This document shows positions 37,440-46,480 of a stretch of DNA of 64,000 nt, one piece after another (position 1 is the first letter of the stretch; each line of letters opens with the position of its first letter). Origin of the DNA: Curvibacter sp. (lineage in GTDB: Bacteria; Pseudomonadota; Gammaproteobacteria; Burkholderiales; Burkholderiaceae_C); contig REAW01000006.1 in assembly GCA_004293725.1 (NCBI GenBank), positions 124,001-188,000 on the forward strand, given 5' to 3'. Both the position numbers and the translations under genes were made by a program. Below the pieces are notes generated by a model. It was not told where the DNA came from. It worked only from the letters and a program-made list of their open reading frames with translations, and did not search any database.

Positions 37440-38885
37440 GTGAAACTCTTTCAGCGCGAGCAGCGGAGCCTGTTCGGGGAAATACTGGACTGGATGCTTA
37501 CGCCCTTGCTGCTGCTATGGCCAGTCAGCCTGGTGCTGACCTGGCTGGTGGCTCAAGGGATTGCTGGCAAGCCGTTTGACCGTTCACTCGAATACAACGT
37601 GGGCGCGCTGGCCCAACTGATCACCATCAACAAGGATCAAGCCCAGTTTGTACTGCCATTGCCTGCTCGCGAACTGCTGCGCGCTGATGACGATGACACC
37701 GTGTACTACCAGGTGCTGGGCAGCCAAGGTGAATACCTGAGTGGCGAAAAAGGATTGCCCTTGCCACCTGAGAACGAACGGCTGCCACCTGGGGAGGTGC
37801 GCATTCGCGACGTGGATTTCCGCGGCACCGATCTCAAAGTGGCCTACATGTGGGTCAAGCTGGACCTCGCCCAGGGCCAGCCAGCCTTGGTGCAAGTGGC
37901 CGAGACCTTGGACAAACGCTCCGTGTTGGCCACTGAGATTGTGAAGGGCGTCATGTTGCCCCAGTTTGTTATCTTGCCCTTGGCCGTGCTGCTGGTCTGG
38001 CTAGCACTAGTGCAGGCCACCAAGCCACTGAACAGCCTGGAAGAACGCATTCGTGCGCGAAGCCCGGAAGATCTGAGCCCGTTGGACGTCGAAGCCGTAC
38101 CACTGGAGGTCGCCCCGCTGGTGTCGTCGGTGAACGACTTGCTGATGCGTCTCAAGGACTCTATTGCTACGCAAAAAAGGTTTCTGGCCGATGCTGCCCA
38201 TCAACTCAAGACACCACTGGCCGGGCTTCGCATGCAGGCTGACTTGGCCCAGCGCCAGGGGGCCAGTGCGGAGGATCTCAAACAATCGCTGCGCCAAATT
38301 GGACGCTCCAGTATTCGCGCCACCCACACCGTAAACCAGCTACTGGCACTGGCCAGGGCAGAAAGCAGCGGTGCCGTACTGAGCCACCAGCCCTGTGACT
38401 TGGCAAAACTCACCATCGAGGTGGTGCGCGATTGCGTGCCGCGCGCTATGGACAAATACATTGACCTGGGCTACGAGGGAATAGAGCCCGGCACCGAAGG
38501 TGGAAGCCTGCCGGGCAATCCGACCTTGCTCAAGGAAATGGTACGCAATCTTCTGGACAATGCCATCAACTACACCCCCAGCAGCGTCGAGAATCCGGGG
38601 GTCATCACGGCGCGCGTCTTGCTGGACCCTTTTAGCAGGGCGCTGGTTCTGCAAGTCGAAGATTCTGGCCCCGGCATCCCAGTGGCGGAGCGGGAGTTGG
38701 TGTTTCAGCCGTTTTACCGTGCGCTCGGCAATGAGGCGGACGGTTCCGGGCTGGGTTTACCCATCGTGCTGGAGATCGCACGCCAACATCACGCCACTAT
38801 TTCAGTAGAAGAAGCGAAGCCCGGAGCCTCTATGCCGGGCGCCAGTTTCATACTTCGGTTTCACCGCCTGCCTGAAAACACCTGA
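37440..38885 (+). CDS. Sensor histidine kinase (TctE-like)
   Basis: A 481-residue membrane kinase starting at GTG 37440 (LFQREQRSLFGEILDWML, typical of TctE). It has a TM near residues 20-45, a periplasmic 2CSK-type sensor region (~50-160), a second TM near 170-190, and HAMP-like sequence. The H-box AAHQLKTPLAGLRMQADLA is near 255, followed by an N-box (NLLDNAINYTP) and G-boxes (DSGPGIP, GSGLGLPIV). TctE relatives sense tricarboxylates and control TctCBA uptake, but no such transporter is visible here. Confidence 0.92.
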   Translation: MKLFQREQRSLFGEILDWMLTPLLLLWPVSLVLTWLVAQGIAGKPFDRSLEYNVGALAQLITINKDQAQFVLPLPARELLRADDDDTVYYQVLGSQGEYLSGEKGLPLPPENERLPPGEVRIRDVDFRGTDLKVAYMWVKLDLAQGQPALVQVAETLDKRSVLATEIVKGVMLPQFVILPLAVLLVWLALVQATKPLNSLEERIRARSPEDLSPLDVEAVPLEVAPLVSSVNDLLMRLKDSIATQKRFLADAAHQLKTPLAGLRMQADLAQRQGASAEDLKQSLRQIGRSSIRATHTVNQLLALARAESSGAVLSHQPCDLAKLTIEVVRDCVPRAMDKYIDLGYEGIEPGTEGGSLPGNPTLLKEMVRNLLDNAINYTPSSVENPGVITARVLLDPFSRALVLQVEDSGPGIPVAERELVFQPFYRALGNEADGSGLGLPIVLEIARQHHATISVEEAKPGASMPGASFILRFHRLPENT

Positions 38886-38907
38886 ACGCTAGCCGACACT
38901 TAGCCAA

Positions 38908-39567
38908 TCAAGAACACGTTTCGAAGGGTTTGTCCGCTAGCACGGGCAACAGGTCTGCCAACTTGGCGCGAAGCTGCTCCGTCACTGCGGGAAGCTTCAA
39001 CATACTCAATGCCCCCTCTTCACGCTCCTGCACCACTTTTGCGGTTCGAATGCCTTTGGGCACCAAACGGGCCAACTCAAGCTTGGCGGCTGCCTCTGTC
39101 GTAAACCCACCCAGTGACAAACCAAGCCCCAAAGCTGGGGTATTCACGGTCTCAGATTTGATACCCAATCCAGTCAACTCAGCGCGCTTTTTGGCTTGCA
39201 GTGCAACCGAGGCATAGGCGCCCATGTAGACCATCCAGCGCGCAGGCTCTTTGCCGACTTCTAGTTGCCAGGCACCAGCAGGCAAGGCAGCCTCCAAGGC
39301 CTCGCGCAATCTTGAGGCTTGTGCAGTATCAAAGGGCCCCGCCTGCAAACACTCTTTGGGAGCCAAGTCCGCTTGCACCTGTGCTTCAACCTGCTTGATC
39401 TCGGTGGCATTCAGTAGCTGGATACTTTCGGGCCTGATCTGCTGCGCCAAACGGTGTGGTTCGCTAACTACAACAGGCGCAAACCCATAGGCGCGCAGCA
39501 GGCCGTTGCTCCATGCAAAAAAGAGCCCGTTGGCTAGCAACAACACCAAGACAAACAGACGCAACAT
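38908..39567 (-). CDS. SPOR-domain membrane protein
   Basis: A 219-residue protein with an N-terminal hydrophobic anchor (FVLVLLLANGLFFAWSNG) and a SPOR-like region at about 75-165 (CLQAGPFDTAQASRLREALEA, then RWMVYMGAYASVALQAKK, LGGFTTEAAAKLELA). SPOR domains bind denuded peptidoglycan at division sites. The gene lies 4 bp downstream of birA and is the last of a three-gene minus-strand operon. Confidence 0.78.
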   Translation of the reverse strand: MLRLFVLVLLLANGLFFAWSNGLLRAYGFAPVVVSEPHRLAQQIRPESIQLLNATEIKQVEAQVQADLAPKECLQAGPFDTAQASRLREALEAALPAGAWQLEVGKEPARWMVYMGAYASVALQAKKRAELTGLGIKSETVNTPALGLGLSLGGFTTEAAAKLELARLVPKGIRTAKVVQEREEGALSMLKLPAVTEQLRAKLADLLPVLADKPFETCS

Positions 39568-39571
39568 AGGG

Positions 39572-40351
39572 TCAAGTCACCATAGCAGGGGGCGCAGGTC
39601 GCACACTGACCTCCGCACTGTTAATTCTGATCAAACCTCGGTCAGTATGCACCAGCAAGGCACCGCTGGCATCTACCCCACGGGCGACGCCGGTCACTCC
39701 ATCACTGCACACGACCGTCTGCCCATAGAGAAGGTCCCGCAGATGAAAAGCCGGGCGCAAAGGTGCAAAGCCTTCGGCGGCAAACCGCTGGATAGCCAAC
39801 ACCAGTGGCAGCGCAATACGCGCAAGCGCAGCCGGCGCTGTGGCCTGCGGCGACAGCTCTTGCAAACAAGCAGGCGGTGTGCGCATGTCGGTGGCGTCAC
39901 GCGGGGAAATGTTGATGCCAACCCCAATCACCGCATACCGCGCATCCCCAACGCTGGCGGTTTCTATCAGAATCCCCGCTAATTTTCGGTGCTCTAGCCA
40001 CACATCGTTGGGCCACTTCAAGCGCAAATCGGGGTGCAAGCTTTCCACTACGGCAAGACCCACCGCCAGAGACAAACCGGACCAGTCTGGCGGGGCCAAT
40101 GGCACCCCCAACGAAAAAGTCAGTGTGCCGCCCAACCCCTGCACATCACTGCTCCAGTCACGCCCCAAACGTCCGCGGCCCGCTGTCTGCCGTTCTGCCA
40201 CCAGCAACACGGGATCCAGTTGCCCGGCGCGCGCCCGGCGCATCAGCTCGGTGTTGGTGGAATCAATTTCCGGCAGGATCTCCACCGAGAAGGACGGCCA
40301 CACAGGGCTGATAGCCTCCCAGATCGACTCGCCCTGCCAGCGCAGCGTCAT
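39572..40351 (-). CDS. birA: Biotin-[acetyl-CoA-carboxylase] ligase (catalytic domain only)
   Basis: The 259-residue enzyme attaches biotin to carboxylase carrier domains. Motifs: EIDSTNTELMRRA, the biotinyl-AMP loop GRGRLGRDW, LKWPNDVWLEHRKLAGILIE and GVGINIS. It lacks the N-terminal winged helix of E. coli BirA, so it should not act as a biotin repressor. ATG 40351 overlaps the SET gene stop by 4 bp. In many relatives a pantothenate kinase gene lies between birA and the SPOR gene; it is absent here. Confidence 0.94.
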   Translation of the reverse strand: MTLRWQGESIWEAISPVWPSFSVEILPEIDSTNTELMRRARAGQLDPVLLVAERQTAGRGRLGRDWSSDVQGLGGTLTFSLGVPLAPPDWSGLSLAVGLAVVESLHPDLRLKWPNDVWLEHRKLAGILIETASVGDARYAVIGVGINISPRDATDMRTPPACLQELSPQATAPAALARIALPLVLAIQRFAAEGFAPLRPAFHLRDLLYGQTVVCSDGVTGVARGVDASGALLVHTDRGLIRINSAEVSVRPAPPAMVT

Positions 40352-40830
40352 TTTTTGCGTGCGAGCAAGGTGCCGCGGCAGTTTTTGCTGCCGCACCAGC
40401 AGGGGTACTCAGCCTTGAGCTTCTTGGTGTAGCGCTCTTCGATGATGAGGCCATAGTCGTAATTCAACTCTTCACCCGCCTTGATGTTGCGCAAGGCCCT
40501 GATGAACACGCGGCCATCATTTTCGTCAGCGTCGCAGTTACCGTCGCACGAGTGGTTGATCCACCGGGAGGAATTGCCACCGTACAACGCATCAATGACA
40601 TTGCCGCCTTCTAGCGAAAAGTAGAAAGTGTGGTTGGGGTCTTGGGGGTCGTGGGGGTGGCGATCCTGCGCCTCCTGCCAGCTGATAACCTCGCCCACGT
40701 ACTCGATGATGGTTTCGCCTTCGGCAATGTCTTGCACGGCAAACACCCCCTTGCCATGCACCCCGGAGCGCCGGGTCTGAATACGCCGACTAGGAACAGG
40801 TGTGGAGGAAATCACAGTGTTTTTTACCAC
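40348..40830 (-). CDS. SET-domain protein lysine methyltransferase-like protein
   Basis: A 160-residue protein that is almost entirely a SET domain: SGVHGKGVFAVQDIAEGETIIEYVGE at the start, SAM/active-site NHSCDGNC near residue 93, the ELNYDYG motif near 121, and a post-SET cysteine cluster CWCGSKNC. Such enzymes methylate protein lysines with SAM; the bacterial substrate is unknown. The start is GTG 40830 (GTG 40815 is possible). It is coupled to birA by an ATGA overlap and divergent from topB. Confidence 0.88.
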   Translation of the reverse strand: MVKNTVISSTPVPSRRIQTRRSGVHGKGVFAVQDIAEGETIIEYVGEVISWQEAQDRHPHDPQDPNHTFYFSLEGGNVIDALYGGNSSRWINHSCDGNCDADENDGRVFIRALRNIKAGEELNYDYGLIIEERYTKKLKAEYPCWCGSKNCRGTLLARKK

Positions 40831-40862
40831 GGCTCAAAAATTTGGTATGGTGAATCGTATGG

Positions 40863-40913
40863 GCGCGCATGTGTGCGTGCCTGCGTGTGCAAGTGCGCGC
40901 CTGCGCGCACGCG
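40863..40913. other. Alternating purine-pyrimidine tract (potential Z-DNA) in the topB upstream region
   Basis: The ~50-bp segment is nearly continuous alternating GC/GT/CA dinucleotides: GCGCGCATGTGTGCGTGC (40863-40880), TGCGTGTGCA (40882-40891), GTGCGCGC (40893-40900) and TGCGCGCACGCG (40902-40913), interrupted by single breaks. It occupies most of the space between the divergent SET and topB starts. Such tracts form left-handed DNA under negative supercoiling. Confidence 0.7.
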
Positions 40914-40932
40914 AGAATTGGATTGTAGTCAG

Positions 40933-43872
40933 ATGAAAACACAAGACATCGTGCGCGCCCTTACCCCGGTGGCGGGCAAGTTTGAAAAACATGATGAATA
41001 CTTCGAGAGCGACACCTATGTCGTCTCCAGCGCTGTAGGCCACCTGGTCGAGATCCAGGCGCCTGAGGCCTATGACGTGAAACGCGGGAAGTGGAGCTTT
41101 GCACAACTTCCGGTCATTCCGCCCCACTTCGACTTGAAGCCCGTCGACAAAACCAAAACCCGCCTGAACGCAGTCGTCAAACTGGCCAAACGCAAGGACG
41201 TCGACAAACTCGTGAACGCCTGTGACGCGGGCCGCGAAGGGGAGCTGATTTTCCGCCTGATCGAGCAGTACGCCGGAGGTGCCAAGCCCTTGGGCAAGCC
41301 GGTCTCGCGCCTGTGGCTGCAGTCCATGACGCCCCAGGCCATCCGCGATGGCTTCGACAACCTGCGCACCAATGCACAAATGCAGCCGCTGGCAGATGCA
41401 GCACGATGCCGCTCCGAGGCCGACTGGCTGGTCGGCATCAACGGCACACGCGCCATGACCGCCTTTAACAGCCGCGATGGTGGCTTCTTTCTCACCACCG
41501 TGGGCCGTGTGCAAACCCCCACGCTCTCCGTTGTGGTTGAGCGCGAAGAGTTGATCCGCAAGTTTGTGAGCCGTGACTATTGGGAGGTGCACGCTACCTT
41601 CGCCGCCCAAGCCGGTGAGTACGCCGCCAAGTGGTTCAACCCAGCCCACAAGAAAGATGCGGATGACGCTGAAAAGAAGGCGGATCGCGTCTGGAGCCAG
41701 CGCGAAGCGCAAGCAATTGCCGACGCAGTACGCGGCCAGCAGGCCACCGTCACGGAAGAAAGCAAGCCCACCACCCAGGCGTCTCCCCTGTTATTTGACC
41801 TGACCAGCTTGCAGCGCGAGGCCAACGGCAAGTTCGGTTTCAGCGCCAAGACCACACTGCAAATCGCCCAGAGCTTGTACGAACGCCACAAGGCGCTGAC
41901 CTACCCGCGTACCGATTCGCGCGCTTTGCCAGAAGACTACGTGCCCGTGGTCAAGCAAACTTTTGAGATGCTGGCTGACAGCGGTATGCGCCACCTGGCG
42001 CCCCATGCTGCAACAGCGATCAAAGGGAACTACGTCAAGCCTACCAAGCGCGTGTTCGACAACGCCAAGGTGTCGGATCACTTTGCGATCATCCCCACCC
42101 TGCAAGCGCCTAGCGGCCTCAGTGAGGCGGAGCAAAAGCTGTATGACCTGGTGGTGCGCCGCTTTATGGCGGTGTTCTTCCCAAGCGCGGAATACCAAGT
42201 CACCACCCGCATCACGACTGCGTTGCAACACTCGTTTAAAACCGAAGGCAAGGTACTGGTCAAACCGGGTTGGCTGGCCATTTACGGCAAAGAAGCCGCC
42301 GCTGAAGTGGAAGACGCCAAAGAAGGGGACAAGGGCCAAAACCTGGTGCCAGTGGCTCCCAACGAAAAAGTGCGGAGCGAGAGTGTGGACCCCAAGGGCC
42401 TCAAGACCAAGCCGCCTGCACGCTACTCCGAAGCCACCTTGCTCGGCGCCATGGAAGGTGCCGGCAAAACTGTGGAAGACGACGAACTGCGCGAAGCCAT
42501 GCAAGAGAAAGGTTTGGGCACACCCGCCACCCGCTCCAGCATCATCGAAGGCCTGATTGCCGAGAAGTACATGCTCCGCGAAGGCCGCGAGCTGATTCCC
42601 ACCGCCAAGTCCTTCCAGCTCATGACGCTCTTGCGCGGCCTGGACGTGCAGGAACTGACCAAGGCCGAGCTCACCGGTGAGTGGGAATACAAGCTCGCCC
42701 AGATGGAACAGGGCAAGCTCAGCCGCGAGAAATTCATGGCCGAGATCGCCGCGATGACCGAGCACATGGTCAAGAAGGCCAAAGAATACGACCGCGACAC
42801 CATCCCCGGCGACTACGCCACCCTGGAAGCCCGTTGCCCCAACTGCGGTGGCATCGTCAAGGAAAATTACCGCCGCTTCACGTGCACCGGCCAAACGGGC
42901 ACGGATGACGGCTGCGGCTTCTCGTTTGGCAAGTCTCCCGCTGGACGTACCTTTGAAACCGTTGAGGTGGAGCAATTCTTGCGCGACCGCAAGATCGGCC
43001 CACTGGATGGCTTCCGCTCCAAAGCGGGCTGGCCCTTTACCGCAGAGATGGTGATCAAGTTTGACGACGAAACCAAGAACTACAAGCTGGAGTTCGACTT
43101 CGGCGACGACAAAGCGGGCGAAGAAAGCGGGGAGCTGATCGATTTCAGCGCGCAAACTGCGCTGGGCCCCTGCCCCAAATGCGGGACGGGCACTGCCAAT
43201 GCCGCAGGCGGCCTGGTGTTCGAGCATGGCAAAAACTATGTGTGCGACAAGTCGGTCCCGACCGATGCCCAGCCCACCCCCAGCTGCGACTTCAAAAGCG
43301 GCCAGATCATCCTGCAACAACCCATCGAGCGCGAACAGATGCAAAAGCTTCTGGCCACAGGCAAGACTGACCTGCTGGACAAGTTCGTCAGCATGCGCAC
43401 ACGCCGCGCCTTCAAGGCCATGTTGGCCTGGGATGCAGAGGCCGGCAAGGTGAACTTCGAATTCGCTCCCAGCAAATTCCCGCCCCGCAAAACGGCTTAC
43501 AAAGCCGCAACCAAGGCCGCTGGCGCTACTAAAACAGGAGCTGTCGGCGCAGCAACTGCGGGCACCAAAGCCAAAAAAACTACTGCAAAGAAAGCGGCGG
43601 CTCCCAAGGTTGCGAAACCCAAGGCCCCGCGCAAAACGACTGCGGCCAGCGGAAAACTGCCTAGCAGTGCGCTGGCAGCGGTGATCGGTGCGGAACCTGT
43701 CGCACGCACCGAAGTGATAAAAAAGCTGTGGGACTACATCAAGGCCCACGGCCTGCAAGACGCAACCAACAAGCGCGCCATCAACGCCGATGCCAAGCTG
43801 CTCGCGGTGTTCGGCAAGCCACAGGTCACCATGTTTGAGCTGGCGGGCATTGCCGGCAAGCACCTCAGTTAA
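40933..43872 (+). CDS. topB: DNA topoisomerase III with C-terminal SWIB domain; N-terminal catalytic motif missing
   Basis: A 979-residue type IA topoisomerase. Seen: TOPRIM sequence (VVSSAVGHLVEIQAPEAYDV, CDAGREGELIFRLIEQY), the active-site Tyr324 in LTYPRTDSRALP, cysteine pairs for zinc domains (CPNCGG... DGCGF; CPKCGTG), a Lys/Ala-rich histone-H1-like linker (~855-900), and a C-terminal SWIB/MDM2-like domain (EVIKKLWDYIKAHGLQD, ~905-979). The product begins MKTQDIVRALTPVAG, whereas relatives begin with M-(S)KT, then a segment containing IAEKPSVA, then QDIVRAL. The ten or so residues holding the catalytic Glu/Lys are therefore absent, and no upstream frame encodes them. It may be inactive, or the assembly may contain a deletion. 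Confidence 0.92.
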   Translation: MKTQDIVRALTPVAGKFEKHDEYFESDTYVVSSAVGHLVEIQAPEAYDVKRGKWSFAQLPVIPPHFDLKPVDKTKTRLNAVVKLAKRKDVDKLVNACDAGREGELIFRLIEQYAGGAKPLGKPVSRLWLQSMTPQAIRDGFDNLRTNAQMQPLADAARCRSEADWLVGINGTRAMTAFNSRDGGFFLTTVGRVQTPTLSVVVEREELIRKFVSRDYWEVHATFAAQAGEYAAKWFNPAHKKDADDAEKKADRVWSQREAQAIADAVRGQQATVTEESKPTTQASPLLFDLTSLQREANGKFGFSAKTTLQIAQSLYERHKALTYPRTDSRALPEDYVPVVKQTFEMLADSGMRHLAPHAATAIKGNYVKPTKRVFDNAKVSDHFAIIPTLQAPSGLSEAEQKLYDLVVRRFMAVFFPSAEYQVTTRITTALQHSFKTEGKVLVKPGWLAIYGKEAAAEVEDAKEGDKGQNLVPVAPNEKVRSESVDPKGLKTKPPARYSEATLLGAMEGAGKTVEDDELREAMQEKGLGTPATRSSIIEGLIAEKYMLREGRELIPTAKSFQLMTLLRGLDVQELTKAELTGEWEYKLAQMEQGKLSREKFMAEIAAMTEHMVKKAKEYDRDTIPGDYATLEARCPNCGGIVKENYRRFTCTGQTGTDDGCGFSFGKSPAGRTFETVEVEQFLRDRKIGPLDGFRSKAGWPFTAEMVIKFDDETKNYKLEFDFGDDKAGEESGELIDFSAQTALGPCPKCGTGTANAAGGLVFEHGKNYVCDKSVPTDAQPTPSCDFKSGQIILQQPIEREQMQKLLATGKTDLLDKFVSMRTRRAFKAMLAWDAEAGKVNFEFAPSKFPPRKTAYKAATKAAGATKTGAVGAATAGTKAKKTTAKKAAAPKVAKPKAPRKTTAASGKLPSSALAAVIGAEPVARTEVIKKLWDYIKAHGLQDATNKRAINADAKLLAVFGKPQVTMFELAGIAGKHLS
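43525..43550. repeat. Fragment of the dispersed repeat inside the topB linker
   Basis: GCTACTAAAACAGGAGCTG followed by TCGGCGC resembles the AGCTA-TNAAAACA-GAGCTGC end of the dispersed repeat and shares an exact 15-mer with recX. It lies in frame in the low-complexity Lys/Ala linker, where extra residues are tolerated. Confidence 0.4.
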
Positions 43873-43907
43873 GGCCGCCGTCATCTTGGCCGGTCACACT
43901 GCACACC

Positions 43908-44846
43908 ATGCAATTTACCGAACAAGACGACGAACACGCTCCCCATAGTGCGGCGGAACGCGCGGCCGCTGCGAGCCGCAGCACCTGGGTGAGTGTGGTG
44001 GTGAACGTGGTGTTGGCCAGTGCCCAAATCATTGTGGGCACGCTCACCAAGTCCCAGGCGCTGATTGCAGATGGCATCCACTCCCTGTCCGACCTGGTCT
44101 CAGACTTTGTGGTGCTGTTGGCCGGGCACCATGCCAAAAAAGACGCGGATGCCGACCACCCTTATGGCCACCAACGCTTCGAGACAGCCGCCTCGCTGGC
44201 GCTGGGCGCCATCCTGCTGGCCGTGGGCGGCGGCATGGTCTGGTCGGCACTCCAGAAGCTTGAAGCCCCGGGCACCATCGCCCCGGCCCACACCACCGCC
44301 CTCTGGGTCGCGCTGGGTGGCATCCTGACCAAGGAACTGCTGTTCCGCTACATGCTGCGCACGGCCAAGGCCGTCAAATCGAGCCTGCTGGTGGCCAATG
44401 CCTGGCATGCGCGCTCGGACGCCGCTTCCTCGCTGGTGGTCAGCCTGGGCATTCTGGGCAGCATGGCGGGCTACCCCCTGCTGGACCCGATCGCTGCGCT
44501 GATTGTGGGCTTTATGGTGGGCAAAATGGGCTGGAGCTTCGGCTGGGACGCGCTACACGACCTGATGGACCGCGCAGTGGACGAAGAAGAAGTGCAAGCG
44601 ATACGCGCCACCCTGATGGCCACGCCCGGCGTGGCCGGAGTACACGATGTGCGCACCCGCAAGATGGGCGACATGGTAGTGGCCGACGCCCACATTGAAG
44701 TGGACGCCTTGCTCACCGTGGAAGCGGGACACAACATTGCCGTTGCGGCCCGTGCGGCGGTATTGCGGCGCCACCGCGTACTCAATCTCATGACCCATGT
44801 AGACCCGGCCAGCCGGCCCGATGCGGATCACCAGCCGCCAGGCTGA
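43908..44846 (+). CDS. Cation diffusion facilitator family transporter
   Basis: A 312-residue CDF efflux protein. Six membrane helices are suggested. Metal-site residues appear in TM2 (LIADGIHSLSDLVSDFVV) and TM5 (ANAWHARSDAASSLVV), the HxxxD/DxxxD pattern of CDF exporters for Zn2+, Co2+ or Fe2+. A C-terminal cytoplasmic domain (VAGVHDVRTRKMGDMVVADAHIEVD) follows. It lies 35 bp after topB and converges on the MCP gene. Confidence 0.93.
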   Translation: MQFTEQDDEHAPHSAAERAAAASRSTWVSVVVNVVLASAQIIVGTLTKSQALIADGIHSLSDLVSDFVVLLAGHHAKKDADADHPYGHQRFETAASLALGAILLAVGGGMVWSALQKLEAPGTIAPAHTTALWVALGGILTKELLFRYMLRTAKAVKSSLLVANAWHARSDAASSLVVSLGILGSMAGYPLLDPIAALIVGFMVGKMGWSFGWDALHDLMDRAVDEEEVQAIRATLMATPGVAGVHDVRTRKMGDMVVADAHIEVDALLTVEAGHNIAVAARAAVLRRHRVLNLMTHVDPASRPDADHQPPG

Positions 44847-44875
44847 ACCAGCCTATCCTGAAAACCAGGTGCCTT

Positions 44876-46480
44876 TTAGTAAGCGACAAGTCGCTTGGGG
44901 GCGGTTGCGGGCCTGGATGTGACACGTGTTGTGTCCGTTGCGCCCAACTTGAACACCGAGACGGATAGCACCAACTCATGCGCCTGTGATTTGAGCGTGC
45001 TGGCTGACGCAGCCATCTCTTCCACCAGTGCTGCATTTTGCTGGGTTGCGCGATCCATCTGGGAAACGGCTTCGTTGACCTGGGCAACGCCCAATGCCTG
45101 TTCCGTGCTGGCGGTGCTGATTTCGCCCATGAGTTTGGTGGCGCGGCTGATGCTGGCGACTACCTCTGTGATGGTCTCGCCGGACAAGTCAACCAGCGCA
45201 GAACCTTGCTCTACGCGTTCAACACTGGCATTGATGAGCGTCTTGATTTCTTTTGCTGCGTCTGCCGACCGTCCTGCCAAGGAACGCACTTCACTCGCTA
45301 CGACGGCAAATCCACGGCCTTGCTCACCAGCCCTGGCGGCTTCCACTGCGGCATTCAGGGCCAATATGTTTGTCTGAAAGGCAATTCCGTCAATCACACC
45401 AATGATGTCTGCTATCTTTTTCGACGCGTCATTGATGCCTTTCATGGTCTCCACTACTTGTGCCACAACCTCGCCACCTTTGATGGCGTGTGCGCTGGCA
45501 GCTTGGGCCAGATGATTGGCCTGCTTTGCGGTATCGGCGTTTTGCTTGACCGCCACATTCAGTTGCTCCATGGAGGCCGCCGTTTCCTCCAGTGCACTGG
45601 CTTGGGACTCTGTACGGGCCGACAAGTCGCTGTTTCCATTCGCAATTTCAGCGCTGGCAATGGAAACCGCTTCTGACCCTTGGCGAACCTGGCCGACAAC
45701 GTCAGCGAGTTGCTCCCGCATGGTCGACAAGGCCTGAAGCAATGCGGAAATTTCATCCCCCCCTTCACTCAGAATTTTCTGACTCAGATCGCCCCGCGCC
45801 ACGGCCTCGGTAGCAGCCACTGCACGCTGCAGTGGTACGGTGATGCCACGCATCAACGCCCAACCAAACAATGCGCTGAACACCAGACCGACCCCAATAG
45901 AAACTGCAGATGCCGTCCTGAGCATATTGGATCTACTGACCGCCGCTTCATATTCTTGCCTGGCCAACTCCAGTTGCAGCGAAATGAGCTTGGTCATCTT
46001 GGCCTGCATGGACTGGGACAAAGGAGTGATCTTCTCGTCGTAGATAGAACTAGCCAGTGCCTTGTTAGCACCCACAAGCGCATCTACTGCGGGCCTTAGG
46101 CCCTCTTGTTCGTAGACTTTGATGTCGGCAACCAATTCGTCAGTCAGCCCTTTCTCGCCCGGTGAAAGCGATTGCGCCGTGAATGCACCCAAGGAAGCAA
46201 CTTGTTGCCGCTGATTTTCAACCAGCTCCTTGTTGCGTTCTGCGACATTGGACGGACGGGATAGCAACAGCATGTCCATGAGCAAGACGCGATTGCGGAC
46301 AATCAAATAATTCACTTCACTTAACTGCGCCAGTGGAACCGCTCGGCCGTTGTACACACTCCCCAGCGCTGCCTCGCTTTTGTTCATACCGATCAGGCCA
46401 ATGGTTCCGACGAGGACCAGCAATCCCGCCAACACTCCGACAAGAATGGTGAGGCGCGTGGAAACTTTGAGCGAGATCAT
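44876..46480 (-). CDS. Methyl-accepting chemotaxis protein
   Basis: A 534-residue chemoreceptor: TM1 ([20 protein letters not shown]), a periplasmic four-helix-bundle sensor (~35-190), TM2 ([21 protein letters not shown]), HAMP, and a cytoplasmic signalling domain with the hairpin tip [20 protein letters not shown] and methylation helices. ATG 46480 has AGGAAG upstream; the longer frame to 46591 lacks family similarity. It follows the sugar catabolic operon on the same strand, and its upstream region shares a ~101-bp element with the sugar-binding-protein promoter region, suggesting a sugar-responsive chemoreceptor. Confidence 0.94.
   Translation of the reverse strand: MISLKVSTRLTILVGVLAGLLVLVGTIGLIGMNKSEAALGSVYNGRAVPLAQLSEVNYLIVRNRVLLMDMLLLSRPSNVAERNKELVENQRQQVASLGAFTAQSLSPGEKGLTDELVADIKVYEQEGLRPAVDALVGANKALASSIYDEKITPLSQSMQAKMTKLISLQLELARQEYEAAVSRSNMLRTASAVSIGVGLVFSALFGWALMRGITVPLQRAVAATEAVARGDLSQKILSEGGDEISALLQALSTMREQLADVVGQVRQGSEAVSIASAEIANGNSDLSARTESQASALEETAASMEQLNVAVKQNADTAKQANHLAQAASAHAIKGGEVVAQVVETMKGINDASKKIADIIGVIDGIAFQTNILALNAAVEAARAGEQGRGFAVVASEVRSLAGRSADAAKEIKTLINASVERVEQGSALVDLSGETITEVVASISRATKLMGEISTASTEQALGVAQVNEAVSQMDRATQQNAALVEEMAASASTLKSQAHELVLSVSVFKLGATDTTRVTSRPATAPKRLVAY

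Noticed and set aside
40630-40932. In-frame upstream extension of topB that could have supplied the missing N-terminus
   Set aside because: It overlaps the divergent SET gene and the purine-pyrimidine tract, and its translation contains no AEKPS-like motif.
41791-43884. 697-codon open frame on the minus strand opposite topB
   Set aside because: Antisense shadow created by GC-rich codon bias; topB motifs on the + strand are clear.
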